Under the pieces are notes generated by a model. That model worked only from the letters and a program-made list of their open reading frames with translations. It made no database searches and was not told the DNA's origin. Positions 14,901 through 22,503 of a DNA stretch of 28,641 nt are shown piece after piece. Position numbers and translations under genes: made by a program. Numbering within the stretch: position 1 is the stretch's first letter; each line of letters begins with the position of its first letter. Source of the DNA: Caryophanales bacterium UBA4869. GTDB lineage: Bacteria; Bacillota_I; Bacilli_A; RFN20; CAG-288. The stretch spans positions 6,862 through 35,502 of the forward strand of contig DHDT01000042.1 of NCBI GenBank assembly GCA_002399505.1, written 5' to 3'.

Positions 14901-15989
14901 CATCGTAGTTCCGTTGATGGAAGAAGTAGGCTTATTACGTCTGTCATTATCGATTAAAGCATCGACAGCTTCCTGAAGCATACGCTTTTCGTTGATGAGA
15001 ATAAGGTTAGGTGCATGCTCTTCGATTTCTCTCTTGAGACGATTGTTCTTGATGATGACCTGACGATAGAGATCGTTCAGATCTGAGGTGGCATAACGGC
15101 CGCCGTCAAGCTGCATCATAGGACGGAGATCTGGAGGAATGACGGGTAAAACCGTCATAACCATCCACTCAGGCTTGACACCTGAATTCTTGAATGACTC
15201 CAAGACTTCAAGTCTCTTGATGGCCTTGATTCTCTTCTGGTTCTTTTCGCCCACTGAGCTTCTGAGATCCTTGGAGACTTCTTCGATTTCCTTGTCGAGA
15301 TCGATTTCCTTCAAGAGCTTCAGGGCAGATTCAGCGCCGATGCCGAATTCAGCACCAGTATAACGATTGACAAACTTGCTGACAGTGATGAAATCCAAAG
15401 GCTGAGATATCTTGTGAATCTTGTCGATATAATCCAAACCTCTAGCATAATCATCATCCCCATCATGAAGCTTTCCGCCATTGAGGATTTCAGTATCGAT
15501 GACCTGAGCAAAGACTTCACGGGCATTTCTCTCATCGAGAACCTGACGATAGCGGAGAATCTTGGAGATACCAGGATTGGTGACGATATGAGAAACGAAA
15601 TAGATTACTTCTTCTAACTGCTTAGGAGGAATGCCTAAGACCAATCCCATCTTGGACGGGGCGCCTTTGACATACCAGATATGAGCGCAGGGGAATGCTA
15701 AATTGATGAAGCCCATACGTTCACGACGGACAGCCTTGCAGGTTACTTCGACACCGCACTTTTCGCAGATCTTGCCTGCGAAAGAGGGCTTCTTGTAATG
15801 TCCACAGTGACATTCATAGTTTTTGACAGGACCGAAAATTCTCTCACAGAAGAGTCCATCCGGTTCCGGTTTCTGAGAACGGTAGTTGATGGTTTCAGGC
15901 TTGGTGACTTCACCGCGACCCCATTTGTGGATTTCATCAGGGCTGGCCAGAGTGATTTTGATCGAACTAAGCTTATTGAGATCAAACAT
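12000..15989 (-). CDS. rpoC: DNA-directed RNA polymerase subunit beta'
   Basis: A 1329-residue catalytic subunit. It shows the N-terminal zinc site (Cys60, Cys62, Cys75, Cys78), the absolutely conserved NADFDGDQMAVH catalytic loop (Asp501, Asp503, Asp505 bind the active-site magnesium) and the rudder/lid region before it. The second zinc cluster is around CESTDGVCIHC, followed by the bridge-helix/trigger-loop region including MAAQSIGEPGTQLTLKNFH. The length is that of Gram-positive beta' without the large lineage insertions of proteobacteria. The C-terminus ends in an acidic, proline-rich tail. AAGGAGGT overlaps the rpoB stop codon and lies eight bases before the ATG; only 14 bases separate rpoB and rpoC, so they are co-translated. 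Confidence 0.99.
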   Translation of the reverse strand: MFDLNKLSSIKITLASPDEIHKWGRGEVTKPETINYRSQKPEPDGLFCERIFGPVKNYECHCGHYKKPSFAGKICEKCGVEVTCKAVRRERMGFINLAFPCAHIWYVKGAPSKMGLVLGIPPKQLEEVIYFVSHIVTNPGISKILRYRQVLDERNAREVFAQVIDTEILNGGKLHDGDDDYARGLDYIDKIHKISQPLDFITVSKFVNRYTGAEFGIGAESALKLLKEIDLDKEIEEVSKDLRSSVGEKNQKRIKAIKRLEVLESFKNSGVKPEWMVMTVLPVIPPDLRPMMQLDGGRYATSDLNDLYRQVIIKNNRLKREIEEHAPNLILINEKRMLQEAVDALIDNDRRNKPTSSINGTTMKSLSSTLKGKQGRFRMNLLGKRVDYSGRSVIAVGPTLNMDECGLPREMAVQLFRPFIASYLLKNKELNVTSQRQADELIAAMDPRVFDAIEFIAKNHPVLLNRAPTLHRLGIQAFRPILIDGKAIRLHPLVCPGFNADFDGDQMAVHVPLSRQAQAEAMTLMIANKNILKPSDGKPICVPSQDMIFGNYYLTLEDDIALDQMYVKYYTKRNDTVMADKFTSYQKYEGKVFSDIDTAILAYENGLLTLRTRIFVPAKRLGKGCLSETQLKSYIFTTVGKLIFNSIFPADFPYINFPVKGAKSAKGDYVKNFSATPDEFFVTVKSAYDAVIKAGKFHDGDDFDVFKEYAHIQPLRAPINKKGIETMMDFVFRKYGAVKTAHIMDAFKNQGFDYCTKSGLTISLDDIEPLKGRDNLYEKGMKDVEHIDQMFDLGFFTEEQRHDAVIKYWGNVKDHDINSMLDKRMADAPRNPMFMMMESGARGSHDNYMQLIGMKGCMVDAAGRTIEVPITSCYADGLSVSEYFTSTHGTRKNGSDTALKTADSGYLTRRLVDVSHNVVIREEDCHCNSGLTVTELRDETNSNALICSLYDRLVGRFSMHDIVDPKTGEIIVPENTFMDEELAGKVVAAGITSVEIRSLLTCESTDGVCIHCYGRNLATGQLAAIGDTVGIMAAQSIGEPGTQLTLKNFHTGGVAGQKDITTGLPRVQELLEVRNPKTKDLATITTISGVVVDIQDKGTKHSFLIRNDLEEKTYNDYPNAVPTVRVGDTVVAGQALTKGHINPKELLECTNLATVRNYLIKEVKAVYAGNNIPIADKHLEIIVRQMTNRLLIINSGNTDMLPGQKVNPVEFTEKNQKVLAHAGNPAVGRPVVMGITKAALDTDSFLSSASFQETTRVLTDAAIKGKVDYLRGLKENVMIGKLIPAGTGLKPLIPLDDEDEEGNFPNDQDPENAPIPPVAPSDDSNQLLK

Positions 15990-16003
15990 GTTTCCCGACC
16001 TCC

Positions 16004-19000
16004 TTACTTGTCATCCTCAGCATTATCGTTCTTAGGAAGATCGAAACGCTGGTTATCTTCTTCGTCGTTATTAGTCATATTGTCGAGAAGGTCATCGTCG
16101 AGATGAGCATTCTTGGCATTTTCCATCTCTTCTCTTTCTTCACGCTTGGTGTCGAAGTTGACAGCATCGTGACGGAAGTGACGAGATTCACGATCGGCTT
16201 CTTCAGCCATATCGTTGACATTGATGATATTGTTCTTGTCATCGAAGAGTGAGACATCAATAGCCAGACCCTGGAGTTCCTTGATGAGAACTCGAGTAGC
16301 TTCAGGCATATTAGGCTTAGGTACTTCATTGCCGCGGATAATGGCATCGTAAGTCTTATTACGACCGACCATATCATCGGATTTGATAGTAAGCATTTCC
16401 TGTAAGGTGTAAGCAGCACCATAAGCTTCCAGAGCCCAGACTTCCATTTCGCCGAATCTCTGACCGCCGTTTTGGGCCTTGCCGCCCAAAGGCTGCTGAG
16501 TAACAAGAGAATACGGTCCGATAGCACGGGCATGAAGTTTATCTTCAACCATGTGGTCGAGCTTGATCATGTACATGACACCGACAGCGATACGGGAATC
16601 ATATCTCTCACCGGTCTGACCATCGTAGAGGATAGTCTTTCCATCAGAGTCGATATGAGCAGCTTGCATGAACTGGGCGATTTCCTCATTGGTGGCACCA
16701 TCGAAGACAGGGGTGGAAATCTTAATACCCAACTTTTTGCAGGCGAAACCTAACTGAACTTCAAGAACCTGACCGATATTCATACGGGAAGGAACACCCA
16801 TAGGTGAGAGAAGAATGTCGACAGGAGTGCCATCGGGCATATACGGCATATCTTCGACAGGTAAAACCTTGGAGATAACACCTTTATTTCCGTGACGTCC
16901 GGACATCTTATCGCCGACCTGGATCTTTCTCTTCTGGACAACATTGACCTTGACAGACTCTAAGACATCAGGCGGAAGTTCATCACCCTTGGCGCGACTG
17001 AAAGTCTTGACATCCAAGACAATACCGGCACCGCCATGAGGAACCTTCAGAGAAGAATCCTTGTCTTCATCGCTCTTAGAACTGAAGATGGACTTGAGCA
17101 GGTGATCGTTATTAGTTTCAGTGACTTCACCCTTAGGTGTAGTCTTTCCGACTAAGATATCGCCTTCCTTGACTTCAGTGCCAGGGATAACAATACCGCG
17201 TTCATCAAGATAGGCCTTCTTTTCATCAGCGAGGTTAGGAACATCACGAGTGAAGTCCTCGTCGCCGAGCTTGGTCTTTCTTCTTTCGACGGTGTATTCT
17301 TCGATGATGATATTGGTGAAGAGGTCATCAGTGATGCAGCGGTTGGAGATAAGGACGGCGTCTTCATAGTTGTATCCGTGCCAGGTAGTGAAGGCGATTA
17401 GGACGTTTTGTCCTAAAGCCAACTCACCATCCTCCATAGAAGGACCATTGGCGATGATCTGATCAGCCTTGATTTCATCTCCGACTTTGACGATCGGCTT
17501 CTGGTTGATGCAGGTACGTTTGTTGGAACGCAAGAACTTACGAAGATTGTAAGTCTTGACTAAGCCGTCATCCTGTCTGATTTCAATCTTGGTGCCATCG
17601 ACATAGGTGACAACACCGGCAGTTGAGGCAATCAAAGCTTCACCAGAGTCATGAGCGATCTTCTCTTCAAGACCGGTTCCGACAAAAGGTGAATGAGGCT
17701 GTAAAAGAGGAAGAGCCTGACGCTGCATATTAGAACCCATCAAAGCACGTTTGCCATCATCGTTTTCTAGGAAAGGAATACAGGCAGCGGCGATGGAGAC
17801 AATCTGCTTAGGAGAAGCATCAATCAAATCGACTTCTTCAGCTCTGGCATTGATGTATTCGCCGTTATAACGGGCAGAAATGACAGCATCGACAATTTTG
17901 TTAGTCGTAGGATCGATATCGGCGTTAGCCTGAGCGATCTTATGATTCTTTTCGCCATCGGCGGAAAGATAGACAACATGAGAGGGATCACTGTCGACAA
18001 TACAGTTATTGACAGGACGATAAGGAGTTTCGATGAAACCATATTCGTTGATTCTGGCATAGCAGGCGAGGTTAGAGATCAAACCGATATTCTGGCCTTC
18101 AGGAGTTTCGATAGGGCAGATTCTTCCGTAGTGAGTAGGGTGGACATCACGGACAGCGCTAGAAGCACGGTCACGAGTCAAACCGCCATGACCCAAAGCA
18201 GAAAGACGTCTCTTGTTGGTAAGTTCGGCTAAAGGGTTAGTCTGATCCATGAAAGTAGATAAGGAATCAGAATTGAAGAACTGATTGACAGCAGAAGTCA
18301 AAGCCTTGATATTGATCAAAGAAGAGATAGTGAGCTGTCCTAAATCAGAAGTGGACATTCTATCGTGAATGGTTCTCTTCATTCTGGAAAGACCGGCACG
18401 GAACTTATCCTGGATAAGTTCGCCGACACAGCGGACTCTCTTATTTCCTAAATGATCGGTATCATCGACTTCGCCGATGCCATCGATGAGATTGAGCATG
18501 TAGCTTAAAGAGGCGATGATATCAGCAACAGTGATATGAGTGAGGTTGATGCTTAAATCAGTACCGACAATATTGATGATCTTATCAGTTCCGAAAGGAT
18601 CCTTGACCTTGACGATATTGACAGTGCTGTTGGTATCAAGTTCAGAACTGCAGGACAGAGTGACCTTATTCAAAGAGTTGTTCTCAAAGAACTTGTCAGC
18701 CTGAAGCTTGTTGACATCTTCGATAGAAAGACGGTGGTTGGCTTCAAAGACAATTTCACCGTTGTCATCGATTAAGTCTTCAGCTAAAACCTGACCGGGA
18801 AGACGATTATAGATGCCGAGTTTTTCCTGGATCTTAAATCTGCCGGCCTTGCCTAAATCATAGTGTTCATTATCGAAGAAACGCTGTTTAAGCATCAAAG
18901 TGGCACTCTCAATAGTATAAGGTTCACCTGGACGCAGTTTCTTGAAGATATAGATGACAGCATCATTGGCACGGGCTCTGGCACTCTTATCAGGAGTAAC

Positions 19001-19810
19001 AGGGTTCTTTTCGATAGCTTCATTTAAGAAGTTATTGTCGCCAAAGATTGCTCTCAGACCAGTGATGACACCGGAAGATTCTCCATTAGGGCTAGCAGGA
19101 AGGGAATCATCGGAAAGATTACCGCTATCGGAAACTAAGCCTAAAGCTCTCAAAAACACCAAAGCCGGAACCTTTTTCTGTTTATCGATACGGACAGAAA
19201 TATAGTCACGGTTATCAGTGAGATACTCAAGCCAGAAACCTCTGGTAGGAATGATATCACTGCCATAGGCGATGGAATTTTCGTTCTTAGAGGAATCATC
19301 GTTCTTTTTCAGAGCGACTTCATCGATTCTCTTAGAGACATAAGCACCCGGAGAACGTACTAACTGAGAAGCGATAGCCTTCTCAGAGCCGTTGACGATG
19401 AAAGTGCCAGAAGGTGTCATCCAAGGGTAATCGCCCATGAAGATTTTCTCTTCGGCCACTGAGCCGTCAGGATGCTTAAGACGAAGATTCACATGTAAAG
19501 GGCAGCAGTAATTCAAAGAGCTGACTTTGCATTCAAAATAATCGTGTTTAGGCTGTCCCCATTCGCAGGAGACATAATCGAGTTCGGCCACTTCTTCTGT
19601 ATCGACAGTGTGAGCTCGGGAGTCCTTGTTGGATACGACTGGGAACATGTCTTTGAAAACTTCATCGACACCGTAGTCGCGGAACCAACTAAAAGAACTT
19701 AACTGAATATCACAGAGATTCGGTAACGGAACGTTTGAGAAGGTTTTGGAAAAATCAATACGTCCATTCGAAGTTCTCTTGTATTTGTTCAGGTCTAACT
19801 GTTCACCCAT
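16004..19810 (-). CDS. rpoB: DNA-directed RNA polymerase subunit beta
   Basis: A 1268-residue beta subunit, intact, ending in an Asp/Glu/Asn-rich tail. The rifampicin-pocket segment reads LSTFMDQTNPLAELTNKRR (517-535). Relative to E. coli numbering, Thr519 is at position 513 (normally Gln) and Asn532 at 526 (normally His). Both positions contact rifampicin, and Asn at 526 is the residue reported for naturally rifampicin-resistant mollicutes, so intrinsic resistance is predicted. Downstream it keeps RDVHPTHYGRICPIETPEG and the QVGDKMSGRHGNKG segment of the catalytic core. GAGGT lies seven bases before the ATG. A 175-base leader with hairpins separates it from rplL, whereas rpoC follows closely. 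Confidence 0.99.
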   Translation of the reverse strand: MGEQLDLNKYKRTSNGRIDFSKTFSNVPLPNLCDIQLSSFSWFRDYGVDEVFKDMFPVVSNKDSRAHTVDTEEVAELDYVSCEWGQPKHDYFECKVSSLNYCCPLHVNLRLKHPDGSVAEEKIFMGDYPWMTPSGTFIVNGSEKAIASQLVRSPGAYVSKRIDEVALKKNDDSSKNENSIAYGSDIIPTRGFWLEYLTDNRDYISVRIDKQKKVPALVFLRALGLVSDSGNLSDDSLPASPNGESSGVITGLRAIFGDNNFLNEAIEKNPVTPDKSARARANDAVIYIFKKLRPGEPYTIESATLMLKQRFFDNEHYDLGKAGRFKIQEKLGIYNRLPGQVLAEDLIDDNGEIVFEANHRLSIEDVNKLQADKFFENNSLNKVTLSCSSELDTNSTVNIVKVKDPFGTDKIINIVGTDLSINLTHITVADIIASLSYMLNLIDGIGEVDDTDHLGNKRVRCVGELIQDKFRAGLSRMKRTIHDRMSTSDLGQLTISSLINIKALTSAVNQFFNSDSLSTFMDQTNPLAELTNKRRLSALGHGGLTRDRASSAVRDVHPTHYGRICPIETPEGQNIGLISNLACYARINEYGFIETPYRPVNNCIVDSDPSHVVYLSADGEKNHKIAQANADIDPTTNKIVDAVISARYNGEYINARAEEVDLIDASPKQIVSIAAACIPFLENDDGKRALMGSNMQRQALPLLQPHSPFVGTGLEEKIAHDSGEALIASTAGVVTYVDGTKIEIRQDDGLVKTYNLRKFLRSNKRTCINQKPIVKVGDEIKADQIIANGPSMEDGELALGQNVLIAFTTWHGYNYEDAVLISNRCITDDLFTNIIIEEYTVERRKTKLGDEDFTRDVPNLADEKKAYLDERGIVIPGTEVKEGDILVGKTTPKGEVTETNNDHLLKSIFSSKSDEDKDSSLKVPHGGAGIVLDVKTFSRAKGDELPPDVLESVKVNVVQKRKIQVGDKMSGRHGNKGVISKVLPVEDMPYMPDGTPVDILLSPMGVPSRMNIGQVLEVQLGFACKKLGIKISTPVFDGATNEEIAQFMQAAHIDSDGKTILYDGQTGERYDSRIAVGVMYMIKLDHMVEDKLHARAIGPYSLVTQQPLGGKAQNGGQRFGEMEVWALEAYGAAYTLQEMLTIKSDDMVGRNKTYDAIIRGNEVPKPNMPEATRVLIKELQGLAIDVSLFDDKNNIINVNDMAEEADRESRHFRHDAVNFDTKREEREEMENAKNAHLDDDLLDNMTNNDEEDNQRFDLPKNDNAEDDK

Positions 19811-19831
19811 ATTGTTACCTCGTGTATTCCC

Positions 19832-19848
19832 CCGTAGCGCGCCTACGG
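19832..19848 (-). other. Hairpin just upstream of the rpoB ribosome site
   Basis: A perfect 6-bp stem CCGTAG/CTACGG with a CGCGC loop lies 12 bases before the rpoB GAGGT. Its closeness to the ribosome site makes an effect on rpoB translation or mRNA stability possible. Confidence 0.4.
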
Positions 19849-19883
19849 AAACCAGTAGTTGTTGCTAAAAGCATTTGAATAAA

Positions 19884-19910
19884 GTCTGCTTAATCGCGAT
19901 TAAAGCAGAC
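19884..19910 (-). terminator. Hairpin in the rplL-rpoB spacer, probable partial terminator
   Basis: On the minus strand a long stem (GTCTGCTT and AATCG arms, one bulged base) is followed by TTTATT. Position and shape resemble the attenuator that lowers rpoB relative to rplL in other bacteria. Confidence 0.5.
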
Positions 19911-19928
19911 CGTCTATAGACAACTAAG

Positions 19929-19957
19929 CCCACTCCGCCTAAAACAGGCAGAGTGGG
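19929..19957 (-). other. Hairpin immediately after rplL
   Basis: CCCACTC and GCCT pair with AGGC and GAGTGGG (one mismatch, AAAAC loop), making an 11-bp stem. No T run follows on the minus strand, so an RNA-processing or 3'-stabilising role is more likely than termination. Confidence 0.45.
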
Positions 19958-19985
19958 TGCAAAGATACGTAAGGAAAATACGGTA

Positions 19986-20357
19986 TTATTTGACTTCGAC
20001 TTCGGCGCCAGCGGCGACGAGCTGCTTCTTGATTTCTTCAGCTTCAGCAGGAGAAATCTTCTCCTTGATAGGAGTCGGAGCAGCATCGACGATCTTCTTG
20101 GCATCCATAAGTCCCTTGCCAGTGATAGCCTGAATAGCCTTGATGACAGGAACCTTAGAGGCACCGAAAGACTTGAGGATAACAGAAACCTCAGAAGGTC
20201 CTTCAGCAGCGGCACCGCCAGCAGCAGGAGCAGCGGCGACAGCGGCAGCAGCCTTGACACCAAATTCATCTTCGATAGCCTTGACGAGATCCATGATCTC
20301 GACCATATTCATCTCCTTTAAACCGGCGATGACGTCTTCTTTAACTAATTTAGCCAT
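19986..20357 (-). CDS. rplL: 50S ribosomal protein L7/L12
   Basis: 123 residues with the standard layout. A helical N-terminal dimerisation domain (MAKLVKEDVIAGLKEMN) binds L10. An Ala/Pro/Gly hinge (about 36-53) follows, then the C-terminal domain that contacts elongation factors, with KVPVIKAIQAITGKGLMDAK and the ending AAGAEVEVK. GGAGG lies nine bases before the ATG, fitting the high expression expected for a multi-copy stalk protein. It follows rplJ by 44 bases and is separated from rpoB by a hairpin-rich spacer that can set the protein ratio. Confidence 0.99.
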   Translation of the reverse strand: MAKLVKEDVIAGLKEMNMVEIMDLVKAIEDEFGVKAAAAVAAAPAAGGAAAEGPSEVSVILKSFGASKVPVIKAIQAITGKGLMDAKKIVDAAPTPIKEKISPAEAEEIKKQLVAAGAEVEVK

Positions 20358-20401
20358 TTGTTTTTTCCTCCAATTAATGGTTTTGACTGATGCTTCTCGA
20401 A

Positions 20402-20920
20402 CTAGTTAGCGGCAGCAGGAGCTGCGGCATCACTAGGGGCCTTTTCACTGAGGGCCTTAAGAATAAGAGCGAACTGAGTGAGAGGACTTTGTAGAGTGGA
20501 TAAGAAGATAGAGATAGCATTTTCCTTGCTTCCGATAGCAGCCAACTGATTAAGTTTAGCTTCATCGCAGAAAGTACCATCAATCATACCGCCCTTGATT
20601 TGGAATTTCTTGTGGCTGGCTTCGAAGTCTTTAAGAACCTGTAATCCTGCACCTTCCTCTTTAGAAGTAACGATAGCACTAGGTCCCTTCAGACAGGAAT
20701 CAAGCTTACTGAGTCCATCTTCATCGATGGCCTTCTTCATAAGCGAGTTCTTCCTGACGGAGAGCTTAGCGCCGGCCTTCTTAAGGTCAGTACGGAGCTG
20801 GTTGACTTCAGAGACCGCAAGTCCTGAATAGGACACGATTACGGCTGAATGAGAATTCTTGAGAAGGTCATTCAGTTTGCCGACAGTGTCTTTTTTCTTG
20901 GCTAAGATCTGCTGATTCAT
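20402..20920 (-). CDS. rplJ: 50S ribosomal protein L10
   Basis: 172 residues. L10 anchors L7/L12 dimers to the ribosomal stalk base next to L11. The N-terminal domain shows VIVSYSGLAVSEVNQLRTDL and KLSVRKNSLMKKA, the characteristic rRNA-binding part. The C-terminal helix (SPLTQFALILKALSEKA) carries the L12 docking sites and is followed by an Ala-rich end. AGGAGGTG lies just before the ATG. The leader upstream has the fold by which the L10-L12 complex represses its own mRNA. Confidence 0.98.
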   Translation of the reverse strand: MNQQILAKKKDTVGKLNDLLKNSHSAVIVSYSGLAVSEVNQLRTDLKKAGAKLSVRKNSLMKKAIDEDGLSKLDSCLKGPSAIVTSKEEGAGLQVLKDFEASHKKFQIKGGMIDGTFCDEAKLNQLAAIGSKENAISIFLSTLQSPLTQFALILKALSEKAPSDAAAPAAAN

Positions 20921-20976
20921 CTTTTCACCTCCTTTGTAGGTATGGTGTATTCAACAATATACTGTTTTGACAATGA

Positions 20977-21030
20977 CTCATATCCTGGGTAACAAATTAA
21001 GCCTTTAAGGCAGTTACTGTCTATGGGTAT
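20977..21030 (-). ncRNA. L10 leader (autogenous control element of rplJ-rplL)
   Basis: On the minus strand the segment has outer arms ATACCC and CCAGGATAT, inner arms AGTAAC and GTTAC, and a TGCC-TTAA-AGGC apical hairpin. AGACAG lies on one side and GCTTAATTT on the other. These are the landmarks of the ribosomal L10 leader of Gram-positive bacteria, bound by L10-(L12)4. It lies in the 169-base rplA-rplJ spacer, about 55 bases before the rplJ start. Confidence 0.65.
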
Positions 21031-21089
21031 ATTGAGGCACCCGAATCAATCGTCTAGTCCCATATATATAAGGAATAAGAGAAGAGTTA

Positions 21090-21767
21090 TTAGATAGCAA
21101 GACGGATACTAGGACCATAGGTGGAAGAGATGACAGCGGTGGTGATATAAGTACCCTTGACAGTAGAAGGACGAATCTTGCTTACAGTCTCAATGATGGC
21201 ATTGAGATTATCAGCTAAGAACTCAGCAGTGAAGCTGGCCTTGCCGAAGTTGATGGCTAAGTTTCCATCCTTATCATTACGATAAGAGATCTTACCGTTT
21301 TTGATTTCCTTGATAGCAGAGGCGATATCGTTGGTGACAGTACCGGTCTTCGGGTTAGGCATCAAGCCCTTAGGTCCTAAGACACGGCCCATTCTTCCCA
21401 AGAGACCCATCATGTTAGGAGTAGCGACGATGACGTCGAATCCAAACCAATTCTCCTTGGTGATCTTATCGAGCATATCCTGCTGTCCAACGAAGTCAGC
21501 GCCGGCTTCCTTGGCAGCTTCAGTCTTATCGGTAATGGCTAAGATCTTCTTGGTCTTGCCGTTGCCATGGGGAAGAGAAATAGTTCCGCGTAACTGCTGA
21601 TCAGCCTGTTTAGGATCGATGTTCAGATTGAAGCAGACATCAATGGTTTCATCCCATTTGGCAGTAGCAGTCTTCTTGACAAGTTCGCAGGCCTCAGCGA
21701 TGGAATACTTCTTGCCTTTCTCAATGAGCTTTGTGCTCTCGACATATCTTTTAGCTAGTTTTTTCAT
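21090..21767 (-). CDS. rplA: 50S ribosomal protein L1
   Basis: 225 residues, full length. L1 forms the mobile stalk at the ribosomal E site and in many bacteria represses its own operon. Domain I contains KWDETIDVCFNLNIDPKQAD. Domain II carries the highly conserved MGRVLGPKGLMPNPKTGTV. The C-terminal part returns to domain I with FTAEFLADNLNAI and SSTYGPSIRL. It follows rplK by 14 bases in the same transcript. Confidence 0.99.
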   Translation of the reverse strand: MKKLAKRYVESTKLIEKGKKYSIAEACELVKKTATAKWDETIDVCFNLNIDPKQADQQLRGTISLPHGNGKTKKILAITDKTEAAKEAGADFVGQQDMLDKITKENWFGFDVIVATPNMMGLLGRMGRVLGPKGLMPNPKTGTVTNDIASAIKEIKNGKISYRNDKDGNLAINFGKASFTAEFLADNLNAIIETVSKIRPSTVKGTYITTAVISSTYGPSIRLAI

Positions 21768-21781
21768 GGTGAGATTCTCCT

Positions 21782-22213
21782 TTAGTCATCGATGGCAATG
21801 CCCATAGATTTGGCAGAGCCCTCGACTTCTCTCTCGGCAGCTTCGATAGAATCGACGTTAAGATCCTTGATTTTGTACTCAGCGATTTTCTTAACATCAG
21901 CTCTAGAGACGTGGCCGACATAGGCTTTAGGATTGCCGCCATGATCAGGGCCCTTACGTCCCTTTTCAATTCCGGCAGCCTTCAGAAGAAGGTAAGTGAC
22001 AGGAGTAGTCTTGAAGGACATATCGAAGGTTCTATCTTCATAAATGGTGAGAATGCAAGGTACGACTTCGCCTTTACGATCAGCAGTCTTCAGGTTGAAC
22101 TCCTGACAGAACTTACCGCCGATACCGAAAGGTCCAAGCTTCTGACCTAATTTGGCAGGGTTAGCACCACCGCCTTCTGCTCGGATAATCATCACTCTTG
22201 TGACTTTTTTCAC
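21782..22213 (-). CDS. rplK: 50S ribosomal protein L11 with atypical N-terminal domain
   Basis: 143 residues from a GTG at 22213 with GGAGG eight bases upstream. L11 sits at the GTPase-associated centre with 23S helices 43/44 and the L10-L12 stalk, and takes part in stringent signalling. The C-terminal RNA-binding half is ordinary (TPVTYLLLKAAGI, GHVSRADVKKIAEYK, EGSAKSMGI). The N-terminal signature is not. Where typical L11 has [20 protein letters not shown], this one reads NPAKLGQKLGPFGIGGKF. It is about two residues shorter and lacks the prolines equivalent to E. coli 22, 23 and 26, which are implicated in thiostrepton binding. It is first in the long ribosomal/RNA polymerase operon. Confidence 0.97.
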   Translation of the reverse strand: MKKVTRVMIIRAEGGGANPAKLGQKLGPFGIGGKFCQEFNLKTADRKGEVVPCILTIYEDRTFDMSFKTTPVTYLLLKAAGIEKGRKGPDHGGNPKAYVGHVSRADVKKIAEYKIKDLNVDSIEAAEREVEGSAKSMGIAIDD

Positions 22214-22242
22214 GATGAATTCCTCCTTTTTTGAATTCCGTG

Positions 22243-22277
22243 TGTGGTTAATGTCAGTTAGTCACCGACCTCCCACA
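22243..22277 (-). promoter_or_regulatory. Structured leader of rplK-rplA, candidate L1 regulatory site
   Basis: On the minus strand TGTGG (22277-22273) pairs with CCACA (22247-22243), enclosing an internal loop and an inner GTCGG/CTGAC stem. A helix with an asymmetric internal loop before rplK is the form of L1 binding sites in L11-L1 operons. Function is inferred. Confidence 0.4.
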
Positions 22278-22283
22278 GATTGA

Positions 22284-22314
22284 TAGGCGCCTATAAAAAA
22301 GGCATAAACCGCCT
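22284..22314 (-). promoter_or_regulatory. Possible attenuation element in the rplK leader
   Basis: In the minus-strand transcript AGGC (22314-22311) can pair with GCCT (22303-22300), followed by six T. AGGCG can instead pair with the downstream CGCCT inside the palindrome TAGGCGCCTA (22284-22293). The two pairings exclude each other. The terminator stem is only 4 bp, so this is weak. Confidence 0.25.
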
Positions 22315-22324
22315 AACTTAAAGA

Positions 22325-22353
22325 ATTATACTAGTGTATCTATCTATATGCAA
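22325..22353 (-). promoter_or_regulatory. Main promoter of the rplK-rpoC operon
   Basis: On the minus strand TTGCAT (22353-22348) and a perfect TATAAT (22330-22325) are spaced by 17 bases. The leader before the GTG would be about 105 bases. Confidence 0.8.
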
Positions 22354-22372
22354 GAAAATTCTCATCTAATTC

Positions 22373-22402
22373 TTGAAAGTATATATTTGAGTGTGTTATA
22401 TT
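22373..22402 (+). promoter_or_regulatory. Promoter of rplS
   Basis: TTGAAA (22373-22378) and TATATT (22397-22402) are spaced by 18 bases. They are divergent from the rplK promoter, whose -35 box is 20 bases away. Confidence 0.55.
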
Positions 22403-22428
22403 ACACGTTGCGCTGATATACGGCGCTT

Positions 22429-22470
22429 ACCCATTGTTCCGCTGGAAAAGTCACGTTCTATGAACAGGGG
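22429..22470 (+). ncRNA. L19 leader RNA
   Basis: ACCC-ATTGTTC (22429-22439) pairs with GAACA-GGGG (22462-22470) around CGCTGG and an inner loop, the arrangement of the ribosomal L19 leader found before rplS in Gram-positive bacteria. It lies 33 bases before the rplS start and probably gives autogenous control by L19. Confidence 0.6.
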
Positions 22471-22503
22471 ACATCAAAATAATTCCCAAAGGAGAGAATA
22501 CCT

